A DNA stretch of 64,000 nt from Xiphias gladius (Eukaryota; Chordata; Actinopteri; Istiophoriformes; Xiphiidae). The notes beneath the pieces were generated by a model. That model did no database searches, was not told the origin of the DNA, and saw only the letters and a list, made by a program, of their open reading frames with translations. The DNA lies in assembly GCF_016859285.1 (NCBI RefSeq), contig NC_053400.1, positions 24,966,001-25,030,000 on the forward strand. Direction: 5' to 3'. The translations under genes were made by a program, and so were the position numbers. How positions within the stretch are numbered: position 1 is the first letter of the stretch; each line of letters opens with the position of its first letter. Positions 36,401 through 54,885 of the stretch are shown here, one piece after another.

Positions 36401-37063
36401 AATGTGTAGTGCTACAGTTGCTAATTTGCTGACCCATACCTCCACGTCTTCTGAAAACATGTTCGTTGAATGTCAGTAGAAATTAGGTTCCCCGCGGTGA
36501 TGATGAAATAATTTATTCATCACGAGTGACTTAGAGCATTCACCGTGAACATTTTAAGGATATGTATTGGTTCTTTCTTTTTTTTTTGCCACAGCATACA
36601 GTAACAGCTCTAAAATATGACATAAGCAAAACTACACTCGTTTAGATGGATTCACTTGTTACCCGAATGACAAAAAATAGGTTTTTGCTTGCATTTACAC
36701 ATGTAGACAGAGAAAGAAAGAAAAGGTACTGTGGATATGGCAGTAAGGTATCCATGACAGGCTGAAATTGCATCCATCAAACATTCACTGTCGTTGCACC
36801 TGCTCGTGTGTCTTTGATGCAGATCATTTAAAACCTTTTTCTCCTGACTGATCAAGTGTTTTGATGGTAAAAACATAGCTTTTCTTTCTTTTATTAGTTT
36901 AATCCTCATTGTAGTTGATTTTTTACAAAGCGGAAAAATACAATGGAAAAATAAAATAGAGGGTAAGAGAAAGGGAGTAAGAGAGAAAGCAAAAAGAGCA
37001 AATCCTCCAGAGAGATGTATAATTCATGCTCACAACATATCAGGCATTCTCTGTGTGAGATCA

Positions 37064-42780
<5,717 letters not shown>

Positions 42781-42786
42781 TGTGTG

Positions 42787-43480
42787 CAACTAACGATTAT
42801 TTTCATTATCGATTCATCTGCTTATAATTGTCTTGATGAACTGTTAAATGGTTTGGCCTATAAAATGTCAGAAAAATGCGCTTTACAGTTTCCCAGAGCC
42901 CAGAGACACATCCTCAGCATGCTTGTTTGCTCCAATCAACAGAAGACCTCCTTTACTGAATACTGAAAATAAAAATACTCAATTACATGTACAAGTACTT
43001 ATAATACAGAAAAATGTGTGCCAATGACTTCTAAACTATTACTGTGTATATTACACTATATTACTGGATTATTATTACAAATCCATTAATGTCTTAAGTA
43101 GCATTTAACTGTTGTAGTCTATTGAGATGGAACAAATTTTAACCACTTTTTATACTTCTTTATAGTTTAATCAATACATTTTCATAAACTTTCATAAACT
43201 GATGATCTGTATGTAAAATCTTAATCTGAAAAGTAACTAGCAATTAAAGCTGTCAAGTAAATATAGTGGAGTTATACACTATATTTTAGTGAATGTACTT
43301 GGGTGTGTTCCAGCATTGTAAAAGAATAGGAAACACAGGAATTCTCACATTTGTGACACTACAAACAATTAGGTTTTGGCATTTTGGCATTAAAAAAAAA
43401 TGTAAACGACTATCAAAATTGTTGCCAATTGATTTCCTCTTGATCAATTAATCAATTAATCAACCACTTGTTTCAGTCCT
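42787..43480 (-). mobile_element. Interspersed repeat, family A, copy 4, split by a family B insertion
   Basis: On the minus strand, 43480-43330 matches the 5' half of family A (TAATTGATTAATTGATC, then AAATGTGAGAATTC). 42962-42787 matches its 3' half (CTCTGGGAAACTG, then GATAATGAAAATAATCGTTA). A family B copy lies between them, so B inserted into A. Confidence 0.6.
42963..43325 (+). mobile_element. Interspersed repeat, family B, copy 2 (nested)
   Basis: AAAATACTCAATTACATGTA at the left, then TTACTGGATTATTATTACAA, then TAGCATTTAACTGTTGTAGT and AAAATCTTAATCTGAAAAGT follow the order of this repeat family. It lacks a clear terminal inverted repeat. Confidence 0.6.
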
Positions 43481-43855
43481 TTGGTAGACAATTTATGGGG
43501 GAGCGGGGAGAGTTTGGAATCTGTGCGATATAATGCAATCTAATGCAGCACCGCCAACACCAACTTTGGCTTTAAAATTTACTACAGGGTTGAATCAATG
43601 ATTCTATGTCAACCTTTGCAATAGCTGAACATGATCAGCTTCACAAACTTAGTATTTCATTTAGGGGCTATTGTATTGGGTTGCTTTATATTTTACAGGT
43701 GTAGCTGTTGTTGTAGGTGAATTCTTGGAAATTTTTGGAAAAAAAACAGATGCAGAGAAAGAAAAAAAGAAGTTGCTTCTTTTGATGTGCATCTGTGTGT
43801 GCCTAGTCCTGTCTCTGCATCTGTGAAAATGTGTCCCATCACCTGATGATGTGTA

Positions 43856-44869
<1,014 letters not shown>

Positions 44870-45145
44870 CATTTGAAGAGTCAGCTCACTAAAATTACAA
44901 AAAAACATATTTTCTCACTTCGCCCTCGTGGTATCTAGCCGTGCAGATTATTTTGGTTTTATTTGTACCAATTTAGAGACATACATATTTGAGTGAATGG
45001 AATTTCAGTTGTGCTGCTCAAAGCACCGAAAAACTACATTGTAAAAAAAAATTCAATGGCAACATCTCTTTCTATAAACAAGGTCCACAGACATCACTGT
45101 GAGCGGTTTTCATCGGAATAACTTTCTCCTGAAGAAGTTGTCCCT
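44870..45145 (+). mobile_element. Interspersed repeat, family C, partial copy
   Basis: It contains CAGCTCACTAAAATTACAAA, TCTCACTTCGCCCTCGTGGT and CTAGCCGTGCAGATTATTTT, then TGCTGCTCAAAGCACCGAAA. I recognise this order from a common percomorph non-autonomous repeat. A second fragment lies at about 54140-54250. Confidence 0.55.
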
Positions 45146-46206
45146 GTTGAAAGCTTGTTTTGTGAGGTACATAGTGCAAATGAGACAAATAAAACCAAAA
45201 CTATCTGCATTGCTAGTTGCCCCATGGCTCCCTGAGAAAATATACTCTTTTCATAATATGGGTGAGCTGACCCTCTGTTCTTCTTTTTGTGGAGAACCGG
45301 GGACCTCTTTGACATTTTTTTACCACCGTGATACTTCATGACCTTTCCTAGTTATTTGGGAATGACTTGTAAACACGATTTTACAATGATTACATATTTC
45401 AGAAGTCTTTTAAAGAAAATGATGCATTACCTCAGGTTGGGGTCTCAGAGGCCTCAACAGTAAAAACATGGTTAAATACAATGAATTTTCGTATGTCCCA
45501 TATTTGTGATTGATCGCAGTGTTTTATACGCAGCACTGCCCTCCTCAAATCCCGATAAGTCGTTTTGGATTTCTGCTTTTGGACTTTTAGAACTGTTTGT
45601 TCAGAAGAGGTCTCAAAAGGAGTTAAACCTCTCTAGGGTCCAACTGACCCTTAAGTTACTATGTAGGATAGTAAACTGTACATTTCTTTTTCTGTCAATT
45701 ACTTTTTGACAGAAGGAATATATTTATGTTCATATGCCTATTTAGCGTAAAAATTATGAAATATTTTCTTATTTGGTGTCATAACAATGTTTTATGGTCA
45801 GTTCCGTATTTTGTCACCTTGAAAATGTGAAATCTCAGAAAGCTCAGCAGCGGAAAGGATAGCCACTTAAATACTTTTCTACATTGGGTTTTAATAAGTT
45901 ACATAAGGAAGGAAAAGAAGAGAAAAAATATTTAAGGTATTAAAAAAAAAAAAAAATGGTTGACCTTGCCATTATTATTTTCATTTTCATGCATAGTGGT
46001 AAAGGTAGAGTGGTAGTAAAGCCAATGTCAACACAAGTTTAAAAAATGCATGGAAGGAAGAACATTTAAAGGATGACAATGACAGGTATGTTTGCTTGTA
46101 TGTGCTTCACAGATTCGAAAAGGCCCGGGATCTAAGAATGGACAAAGCCAGAAAAATGACATCGAAAATTGGAGTTTGGCTTCAGATTTTGGCCCTGTTA
46201 AGTGCG
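45146..46206. other. Gene-free stretch
   Basis: Nothing recognised beyond a 14-base A run (about 45943-45956). Confidence 0.5.
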
Positions 46207-46272
46207 TGCACACACACACACACACGCACGCACACACACATGCAAACACACGCACACACACACACACACACA
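46207..46272. repeat. CA microsatellite with CGCA variants
   Basis: About 66 bases of CA interrupted by GCACG, TGCAAA and CG steps. Confidence 0.9.
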
Positions 46273-47737
46273 TATCATGCCAAGTCCTCCTCCGAAGTCC
46301 CTCTGCATGTTCATGAGGCACCTTCATACAGAGGTTGTAGTATCAGGCGCTCTCTCACAGGACCAAAGGAAGCAAGTCCATTAAATACACATGAGAGTCT
46401 AATTAGGGCCCCCCTCGTGCAGCGGGCTTGAAGATAGGAATCATTGGGGAATGACACTGCCAGGACCCTGACACCCGGTGAACACACTCTGCAAATTAAT
46501 AAAGAATGACCAAGAAGTAGCTCTGTGACTGACTGGGACCTCTGCTTCCTTGGAGGCAAAAATGTTCAGAGCTGATTGCTCTCATTAAATTTGTTATAGT
46601 GATATAATTATAAAAATATGTCTGGAAAATACGATGACTCTCGGTGTGTGGTTAGTTTGCATACTATGATAAATTTCATATGAGTGTTTAAGATTTGTAT
46701 GGTTCATGTCACCCTTAAATGAGACCAGGGAGAGAGTATGTGTTTTAGGTTGTGGCCTCATTTGAACCATTTTCTAATTTAAAAACATGAAACACCTCTG
46801 TTGGGGTCTTTATGTGCGTGATAATCGGCCATTTTGAACAAGATTAACATAACTGATCATTTTGCTAATTTGTTCTGAACCCAAGCAGGAAAAAGGAACT
46901 CAACTATATTCCCCATTATAATTAGGTTGATAATAACATTGGGTGAATTATTGCACTTTTGTTATTCAGGAGGAAAGTCTTTCCTCTGCTGCGTGTCAGA
47001 TGAGATATTAGTGTGGACATAATTCTTATTCTGGCAGCAGCACGGTGACTGATATTATTTAAATTACACCTCCTTGGGCAAAGTATTCGGAAATACTTTG
47101 CAGATGGAAATTCATCACAAAATGGTGTTGAGAAAATGAGGAACATCAGGGTTTGATTACACTGACAAAAATGTCTTTTTTTCGGGGGGAAATGATTAAT
47201 GTTGTTAACAACAGACTGGATGTACTATACACTGAAAACCGGTAGCATCTTCCTATATCCTTCCATCCTGATGTATTACTACAGATCTGTTCATTTTACC
47301 TAATTCATAGATGCAGAGATAGATGTACTATAGGTGTTTAATCAAAGTGGATTTAATGTGGCTTTTTTGGCACTGATCAACACAAAAAAAACCCTTAATG
47401 TCAAAGTGAAAACAGATCTCTACACAGTGATCTAAATTAATGATGAATTAATAAACAAAATACTTGTTTCACCCCCTCCAAGTCAGTATTTAGTGGATGC
47501 GCCTTTGGCAGCAATTTCCAGCCTTGAGTCTGTGTGGACAGGTGTCTATCAGATATCATCTGGACACTGCAATTATCCCCATTCTTCTTTGCAAACAATT
47601 GCTCTGGCTGTGTCAAGTTGCAGGGGAATTGTGGATGAAAAGCCTTTTTCAAGCGCAGCCACAAATTCTTGATTGGACTGAGAGCTGGACTCTGACTCCG
47701 CCACTCCATGACACCACCATTGTTGTTTTTAAAGCAG

Positions 47738-48295
47738 CTATAATCGACATTTTCGTAATAACAATGCATCACATGACAATTTGAAAACAATGTTAGAGTG
47801 TGAAAGGGGTCACTCATAGTGATGAACCCACAGAGAGTAATCAACTGAATCTGCTGCTGGCCTCGGTTTTACAGAGCTTTATAGCGAGTTTCAGGACATA
47901 GTGTAGCTGTCTGGACCACAGCTGAACTGTTTTGGTTCACTCTCGGTCGCTCACAGCATTGTTTTTGGATGCAGCAGGCAGCGGCTAAACGGCGGAAAGA
48001 CACAGTTAGCAACTAACTGGTGAACACAGCGGAGCATTTAGCAACTAAAGAGCCGGATATTTCTCTCAGGAGTTGGTAGAGCGAAAAAGCAGAGCCGAAA
48101 TATTGGACTTACTTTCACCAGGTGGACACAAACACAACCCCAAATGAATGATGATGTTACTCCGTAACTGCTTGATGTGTAAATAAGCAAATGCTTGCTA
48201 ACAGGTTTGCCATGTCCACATAAAAGGCAATAATATAGTATGTCAGTGTTCACAACTAGTTTCTACTGCCCACAAGTGGACAAAAGAATGAATCT
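47738..48295 (+). mobile_element. Interspersed repeat, family D, inserted in the Tc1-like relic
   Basis: It interrupts the Tc1-like sequence between TTGTTTTTAAAGCA and TATGTAGCTTGGC. It holds CTCAGGAGTTGGTAGAG, TTCACCAGGTGGACACAAAC and CCAAATGAATGATGATGTTA. The same sequence appears reversed at 59731-59906, which confirms it as a repeat. No coding capacity. Confidence 0.75.
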
Positions 48296-48440
48296 TATGT
48301 AGCTTGGCATTTATGCTTGGGCTCATTGATTTTCTGGGAAACAAGTTGCAGGTTTCTTGCAGACTACATCAGGTTTTCCTCGATGATTTCCCTGTATTTT
48401 TTGCTGCATTTGGCTCTATTAAACCTTCTGCCTGCTGCAG

Positions 48441-48730
48441 AGAGAGCGTAGGGTCGTTCACTAACCGGAAGGTTGGTGGTTCGATCCCCGGCCCCTCCAG
48501 TCTGCACGAAGACACGAAGTGTCCTTGGGCAAGATACTGAGCCCCAAATTGCCCCCGATGTAACAACGGTGTGTGAGTGTATGTGTGTGTGTGTGTGTGT
48601 GTGTGTAGAAGGCACTGTATGTATAGAAAAAGCGCTTTATGAATGTATGTTTGAATGTGGCATGTAATGTAAAACGCTTTGAGTGGTCACTAAGACTAGA
48701 AAAGCGCAATGTAAGTGCAGTGCATTTACT
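48441..48730 (+). mobile_element. tRNA-derived SINE inserted in the Tc1-like relic
   Basis: The left part carries an RNA polymerase III B box, GGTTCGATCCC. Next comes a body with CGAAGTGTCCTTGGGCAAG and TACTGAGCCCCAAATTGC, an internal GT tract (48569-48606), and a 3' part with AAAGCGCTTTATGAATG and AAAACGCTTTGAGTGGTCAC. I recognise the layout as a common teleost SINE, but no family name is given. The A box is not obvious. Confidence 0.7.
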
Positions 48731-49162
48731 CTGAGGCCTGTAACTCCTTCAGAGTTGTTGTACGTCTTCCGGGTGCTCCCTCGCTAGTCTCTTTCTTGCA
48801 TGCTTACTCCGTTTTTGAGGACGGTCTGTGTTGGGCTGATCTACAGCTGTGCCAAGATCTTTCCATTTCTTGATCTTTAATTTAACTGTACTCTAAGGTG
48901 TGTTCAGTGACATGGAAAATTTGAGTTTCCACATACAGGTGTATTTATACTACAATCAGCTGAAACCTTGACTACACGCAGATGATCCCAGCTTAAGTAA
49001 TGATGTGACCTCTTAAGCCACTTGGCAGCACGAGTGATGACTTAGGTGTGTCTTACTGAAGGGGGTAAATACTTTTGCAAAAATGTATTTTGTATTTCAT
49101 ATTTGTAATTAATTTAGATTACTTTTTTTGTTGATCAGTGCCAAAGAAGCCACATTAAATCC

Positions 49163-51506
49163 AAATCAGTGTAACATGGCTCACCTGTTCAGTTGTTGTC
49201 ATGTTGTGTGTCTGTGAACTCCAGCAGCCTCCCACACTTCTCTCCACCACACCGCTCCGCTTCTGTTCTCCTCTGCTGTGACAGCTTTGGCCTTTAAACT
49301 CGGCACCGTTACCACTCGGGCTTCACATTTTAACAAGAGCGTCGTTAACGTCATCTTGCTGAGCATTCTGTCGCAGTGACTGACAGCTGTTTTGACACTC
49401 TCTGCCTCTCGACTACACACACACACATGCACTTGGAGGGCTGCCTTACAATAATGCAATACTAAAAATGTCAGCAGCTCCATTTAACTTTATTGGCTTT
49501 AAAGCCAGTGGCTAAGGATTTTCTTTATGGTCCACTTCTTGGAATATCTTATGGTGAGATAGTGCTGTCTAAATTGTACTATACATTAAAAACTTCTACA
49601 AGTATATGGCAGCAGTTACACAGGAAATGTGTTACTGCGCACATTCACTCTTTATGGCACGCAATTCAGGGTAAACTCTCATGCAGATTATATACTTGTC
49701 CTCATTTGCGGACCAGTACCGCATGTTCGCACAGATGGGAAATAACCGCGTTGGCCCAGTGTCCCTCTGTTTCATATACAACAGAACCATTCTGTTTACC
49801 TTTAAAAATGCCAATATATCTGACACATGCCTCTTCTAAGCGTAGAGTTGTACTGCACATTAACTGAACTTTAACCCACATCTCTGGCCAGCAAGCCATA
49901 ATCCAACGCCACCTCACATCTTTTGGTTTCTAATACTCTTCTATTACTATGCCATAACTGAAATTACAATGTAGTGGGCTGCTGTTAGTTTTTAACATAA
50001 ACCTGCCATTCTCAGAATATTACAGCCACTTGTGAGGGAGGTTTATGTGTCTAGGTACTTCTGCACTTTGGTAATAACTGTCCTCAATCTTGTCTCTCTG
50101 TTCCTCTATGTACTGTATGATTGTAAGTTTGCCCGACAATAACTGCCAATATATCAGCTGTCTCGCTACAGTATCTCATTAGTCCTGACTTTTTGAATGA
50201 CCCTGAAGATATCAGCCTCGTGAAAAAAAAAACAAGATTCTCATACATAATCCCCAAAAAACAATTGCAAATGCCATAAAGCAGGCTTCATGCTATTTCA
50301 CCACCATATTTAAAATTTTACTGTTAAGAGAACTCAGATTCCCAAAGTACCCCAAATTAATTACATTGTGGATTATCATGTAATTATGGATCTTTCCAAA
50401 GTCTAATAGAGCAGGAAAATTGAGCTCTGAATATTTCATAATGCATAGCGCCATCTTTGTTGAGGAAATTATTTACAGATAGCATGCTCATTTGCAGAAT
50501 GGGTAAAGGTTCATTGTGAGGCACCAGAGTGCAGTAATTGGAAATCTCCAGCTATTCAAAGCAGTCATTCAAAGATGAGCATGTCTGCTTGGTAAGTGTG
50601 CACTCAGTACACCATTAATCCTCAGTCAGACACCCAAAAACTATCAACTGCCATGCACACCTATTAAGCTGTTGCCACATGGCTTATTTTTGCCACATAT
50701 AAATCACACTCATATGACGAATGTGACAAGTGTGCACTTTGCGGGGGGTTTTTTTGTTTGGTTTTTTTTTTTTTCCAGATGAGCCCTAGAATTCTCCCAG
50801 CCTCATCACCAGCACAGCCAAGAAATGGTAACTCATGCACATTTACATTTCAGGCACAAAATTAAAGCAAATACTAAAAAGAGCTTGGTTTCTTTAGGCA
50901 ATGCGAGTAAAGATAATGATCAGACAGGTACAACTATCATACACTGATATCAGTATCATACAGTGTTCACAATTTTAGTACATATCATGAAATAATATCA
51001 ACATTACCAAGGAAAACAAAACAACCAAACAACTTAAGGTTGGACAAATTACACACTTACATGAATACTCTGACTGGGATGTAAAAGAATAATTTTGTCG
51101 CCTCTAGAAAACATATGAAGAAATGCCAGTTTTGAAAAATGTCATCTTTAAAAGGCAAATCTAAATGTCAGAGAGACAGATACTTTACACATTGAGAATG
51201 CTGCCTCCTGGGCGTAACACAGAAAGGCGTGAGAATAACATTTTTCCCCCAGTTGAAATGAACTGCAATTACCCGGCATCAAGCATACAAAGCAGTACAC
51301 TCACATTCACACTCACATAGCCTGAAGAGGAGCGTAGTCACTGTTTGCAACATTACTCAGGAAATCAAAGAAAGAAAGCACAACAAAAGAAAAAAAAATG
51401 TTTTTTCTTTAATGTCACAGGGAAAAAATATAGACTTTACTGTCTTACAATCTACAATATGTTACTGGGATGTTATTAAAATATAATGAATTTAGTGTCA
51501 GAAATA
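49163..51506. other. Gene-free stretch
   Basis: The longest open frame (49493-49867, +) gives 124 residues with no recognisable family or motif and is not supported as a gene. Nothing else seen. Confidence 0.5.
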
Positions 51507-51762
51507 GCGCTCAAACAATTAGTCAATTAATCGAGTTAGTTGACAGAAAATGAATCAGCGACTATTATATATCACAGCTGATAAATACCAAACATTTGAT
51601 GGTTCCAGCTTTTCAAATGTGAGAAATTGATGTTTTTCTTGTGTTACATTTTAGTCAACATCTGAGGGTTTTGGAGTTTTGGTCAGAGAGACAAAGCGAT
51701 CTGAGGACGTGCACACTGGGAAATTGTCATGGGCATTTTTCTAAAGTTTCAGTTGCAGCCCT
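51507..51762 (+). mobile_element. Interspersed repeat, family A, copy 3
   Basis: AACAATTAGTCAATTAATCGAG at the left, GATGGTTCCAGCTTTTCAAA in the middle and CAGTTGCAGCCCTTTT at the right follow the family order. The section between GGGCATTTTTC and the right end is deleted. Confidence 0.65.
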
Positions 51763-54139
51763 TTTCCTTTGCAGTGCATATAGTACACATGGCTGTCTGC
51801 TTATGAAAAACTGTTAGAAAAATAATATGAGTCAACTCAGTGCAGTGACCTCCATGCGACTGTGATCATTCTTATGCATTTGCAGAAAGAACATATGGTA
51901 GCACATTGCTTTAACCTGCTAAATCCCACTTAGCATTTATAAGCACTATATGAATATTTGTATAGTTAAATGGTTTTTAACACATTATTGTGCCATTGTA
52001 AGCAGATATAAAGACAATTTTGAAGTGTTTAATGATGTACAACATTTTTTGTTGTTTGCCAACATTTTTTTAGTCATTACAACTCTGTCTTACTATATTG
52101 TCATTCATTATCTGTTTATGCACCAGCCTCGACTTATGGGTGCCTATAGGAGGAGTTCTACTTGTTGACAAATACATTAATAGACTTAAATCTGCTTAAA
52201 ACTACATTATAATGTGTTATGCCATGTATTAAATACTGCTTCTAAATGCCGAATGGGGGTGGGTTAAAGTAAAAATTACCAAATATATTTTGATCAAAAC
52301 TGGAAATCACTGCAGCTAATTGATTCATCAAAGCTTGCTGTACAGCTGTTTCCCGACACAGCATTTGCAGCTTACTTGACTTAACTTAATACATGAAAGC
52401 TAGTCCCCATGAGTGTGTGCAAGTGTTTATTTTTTAGCATGCATATCTCTGTGTACTCCTCTGTTTGTTTGTGCATGGGTGAGAGATTGGCTTAACTACT
52501 GGCATGGGGTCACAACTCTCAAGATAAAGCAAGTGTAGCAGCAAGCCCTGTTTGTGTCTACATTTTCCATGCTGGTGAATGTCAATCTCATGAATAAGAA
52601 AAGTAGGAATAAAGCCTTCCTTAGTCCTCAGCTTGTTTTGAGGTTCGTCCAACTGGAAAACGTCAACACTTCTCAGTGGGGAATTTGAGCAGAGGCCTGA
52701 GTGGGTGATTCAACCCCACTTCAATCATCAGTTGGGCTTCTGCAGGTAAGTAGCTTAATAAAAAGCAAAAGAAAGAAGAGGAGGAAGAAGTGGAGGAGGG
52801 ACAACTGAGGTGCAAGCAGAGATGAAGACACAGGAGGAAGGGAGGTAAAGAAGGAGATAACAGAGATAGAGTCAGGGAAAGCAAGGTGAAAGAGACAAAG
52901 ACTTGCCTGTCTGCTCTCTGTTCCTCCTGTCCCAGGTCATGTGTTTTTATATTAATGGTTGAGGTCATGTGTCAGGTCAGGGAGAGCTAATCTTAACTCC
53001 GAGGCTGGAAGGCACCTCTAGCCCACAGGGCATTTGGGTATCTCTTCAACCCAACAGAGAACCACCGGGTTCTTCTCTTAGCATGCAAATGAGACAGGAA
53101 CAAATGTCCCATCACGTCTGGGCCTCCATGTCCCAAAGTGCTTAACACTCTTCCTGTCAACCCCCCACTCCAGATGCTTCAAAAACCCCTCCTTCACCTC
53201 CCTCACTTTTTTCCTCCCTCTTATGTTCTTTAAATGAGCTTTCCAACTCCACTTCTTTCTCGCAATTCAATTTTACAAGGCCATTATCTTGGGTGTAATG
53301 TGGAGGTTAAATATATCGGGGCAGACGTTATGTGAAAATAATTAGTGCTAATGAATAATGCACTCATTCAGCTGATGAAGGATGGTTGTCAGGGTAATGG
53401 AGTGCAGGGGAGGGGTCCCTCTGACAAATGAAATTAAAATATTTAAACACTGTTTTACGATATTAACGGTCCCTCAAACTCTCACTCTGTTACCTACTTG
53501 CTACATGCAAGGCAGGCAGGCCTCTGCAGTATGTGACAGGATAGTTGTGCCATTACTCATGCGCAACATCTGTCTCAGCAAAGACATGTCATGAGGAGGA
53601 AATGTCCTCTTACCACCCTTTTACAGTACCTTACACCACAGCTAATCATCCCTGCCCTGATAATCACTTTGAGGACAACAGAGATGCCAATCCTATCGAC
53701 AGCCTCTGTCTGTCTTCCCGATTATATTTCGGTCCTTTTATTTATTGCCACTACGCTCATTCAGCCTCTTACGATCTCATTCTGCAACCATCATGTGACA
53801 ATGGAGAATGAAGGTTTCAAATCGTCCAGTTTAGAGGCAACCTGCCAGCCAATTGGCCTTCTTGAATCAATAACGGTGGACCAAGCTTTCTGTGACTGAT
53901 AAATGGTAAAGCATCAACACCATTTCATTAGAAATAATGGTTACAGGAGGGTAGAGGAAAGTGCCTTTGACAAGGGACAGAAATCTCATGAGCTAATAAT
54001 ACATATTGGTCAGTGCTTTACTGGCAAAACCCTCTATAAGGTGTGATGACACTTCAGATGGATTGAATCACCCAATTTACTTAAAAGCATCCATTTGCGC
54101 TGACTTCAGCCATTCTAGCTCTTTTGGTTTTGTTTTCCC
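51763..54139. other. Gene-free stretch with candidate regulatory block
   Basis: 53260-53400 is repeat-free and has motifs such as GCAATTCAATTTTACAAGG and AAAATAATTAGTGCTAATGA, suggesting a conserved enhancer. 52770-52900 is purine-rich. No gene. Confidence 0.35.
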
Positions 54140-54250
54140 AGGTTTTGAGATATCCCTCTGAGATTTCTGCCACCAGGCCAATACAAAGGAAGTGAATCAA
54201 AATTTCATTTGTGGTGCTGACAGTGCTAAAAAATATATCCAAAATAAGAG
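54140..54250 (+). mobile_element. Interspersed repeat, family C, fragment
   Basis: GGTTTTGAGATATC, GATTTCTGCC, AAGGAAGTGAATC and TGTGGTGCTGACAGTGCTAA follow the order of the middle part of family C, which overlaps the part kept at 44870-45145 only at its right end. Confidence 0.4.
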
Positions 54251-54885
54251 ACTACTATAAGACTAAACTGCACAACCATGCTAGCAATTCTGTGAAGCGG
54301 TACATAGGCACTGCAGGACTTTGAGCTTAATGCTAATGTCAGCATGCTCACATGCTTCCACTGACAATGTCGACACGCTGCTGTTTAAAAGGTATAACGT
54401 TTACCAAGTTCGGCATCTTAGTTTGTTAGCATGGTAACATTTGCTTATTAGCACTCAACACTAAGTAAATCTGAGGGTGATGGAAATGTCATTAGGTTTC
54501 CAGATATTCGGTCATAAAGTATTGGACAAACTGAAATTTTTACCTGATGATGGTGCTAGATGAAACCTTTAGAGATCACAAAAGTTATTAGCATTCATCC
54601 TGAGGGAAACACGAATGTGTGTACCAGATTTCATGGAGATCCAATCAGTGGTTGTTTAGACATTTCACTCCAAACCACAAATGTCCCCAAGATGGCACAG
54701 GAGGAAAAGTCAGGGGATCATGAAGGTCTTAGGGATTTTTCCTCTGGGCACCGTGACTGTTGACTGTGACAAAATAAAAAGGCAGTCCATCCAATAGTTG
54801 TTGGGATATTTCAGTCTGGACAGAAGTGGTGGGCCAACACACAGGCCAACATTGCCATCCATAAAGCCAGTTAGCTTGGATAATG
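54251..54885 (+). mobile_element. Interspersed repeat, family E (degenerate, with internal near-tandem units)
   Basis: TTAGCATGGTAACATTTGCT, GGTCATAAAGTATTGGACAA and AAAGTCAGGGGATCATGAAG are hallmarks of a repeat I recognise as abundant in percomorph genomes. Within it, units built on 'fails to disturb' style conserved blocks recur about 150-170 bp apart: GAGATCACAAAAGTTATTAG (54572) against GGGGATCATGAAGGTCTTAG (54714), each followed by a CATCCTGAGG/TCCTCTGGGC block. No open frame. Confidence 0.6.

Larger units (their letters stand above)
47349..49162 (-). mobile_element. Decayed Tc1-like DNA transposon with two insertions
   Basis: The two ends are inverted copies: GGATTTAATGTGGCTTTTTT at 47349 mirrors the sequence ending at 49162, and similarity continues into subterminal sequence. 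Between them, minus-strand fragments of a Tc1/mariner-type transposase are visible (MEWRSQSPALSPIKNLWLRL at about 47700, a decayed form of the family's QSPDLNPIENLW motif). Nucleotide segments at 48296-48440 and 48731-49080 match the same element from memory. The reading frame is broken, and about 350 bp of the transposase region is missing around the SINE. Terminal TA duplications could not be fixed, because the outermost part of the element seems eroded. It cannot be active. Confidence 0.8.

Noticed and set aside
48441-48520. Free-standing tRNA gene
   Set aside because: Only a B box is clear and there is no cloverleaf; the sequence continues into a SINE body.
49493-49867. 124-residue open frame on the + strand
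   Set aside because: No recognisable motif; a single frame of this length is expected by chance in 64 kb of six frames.
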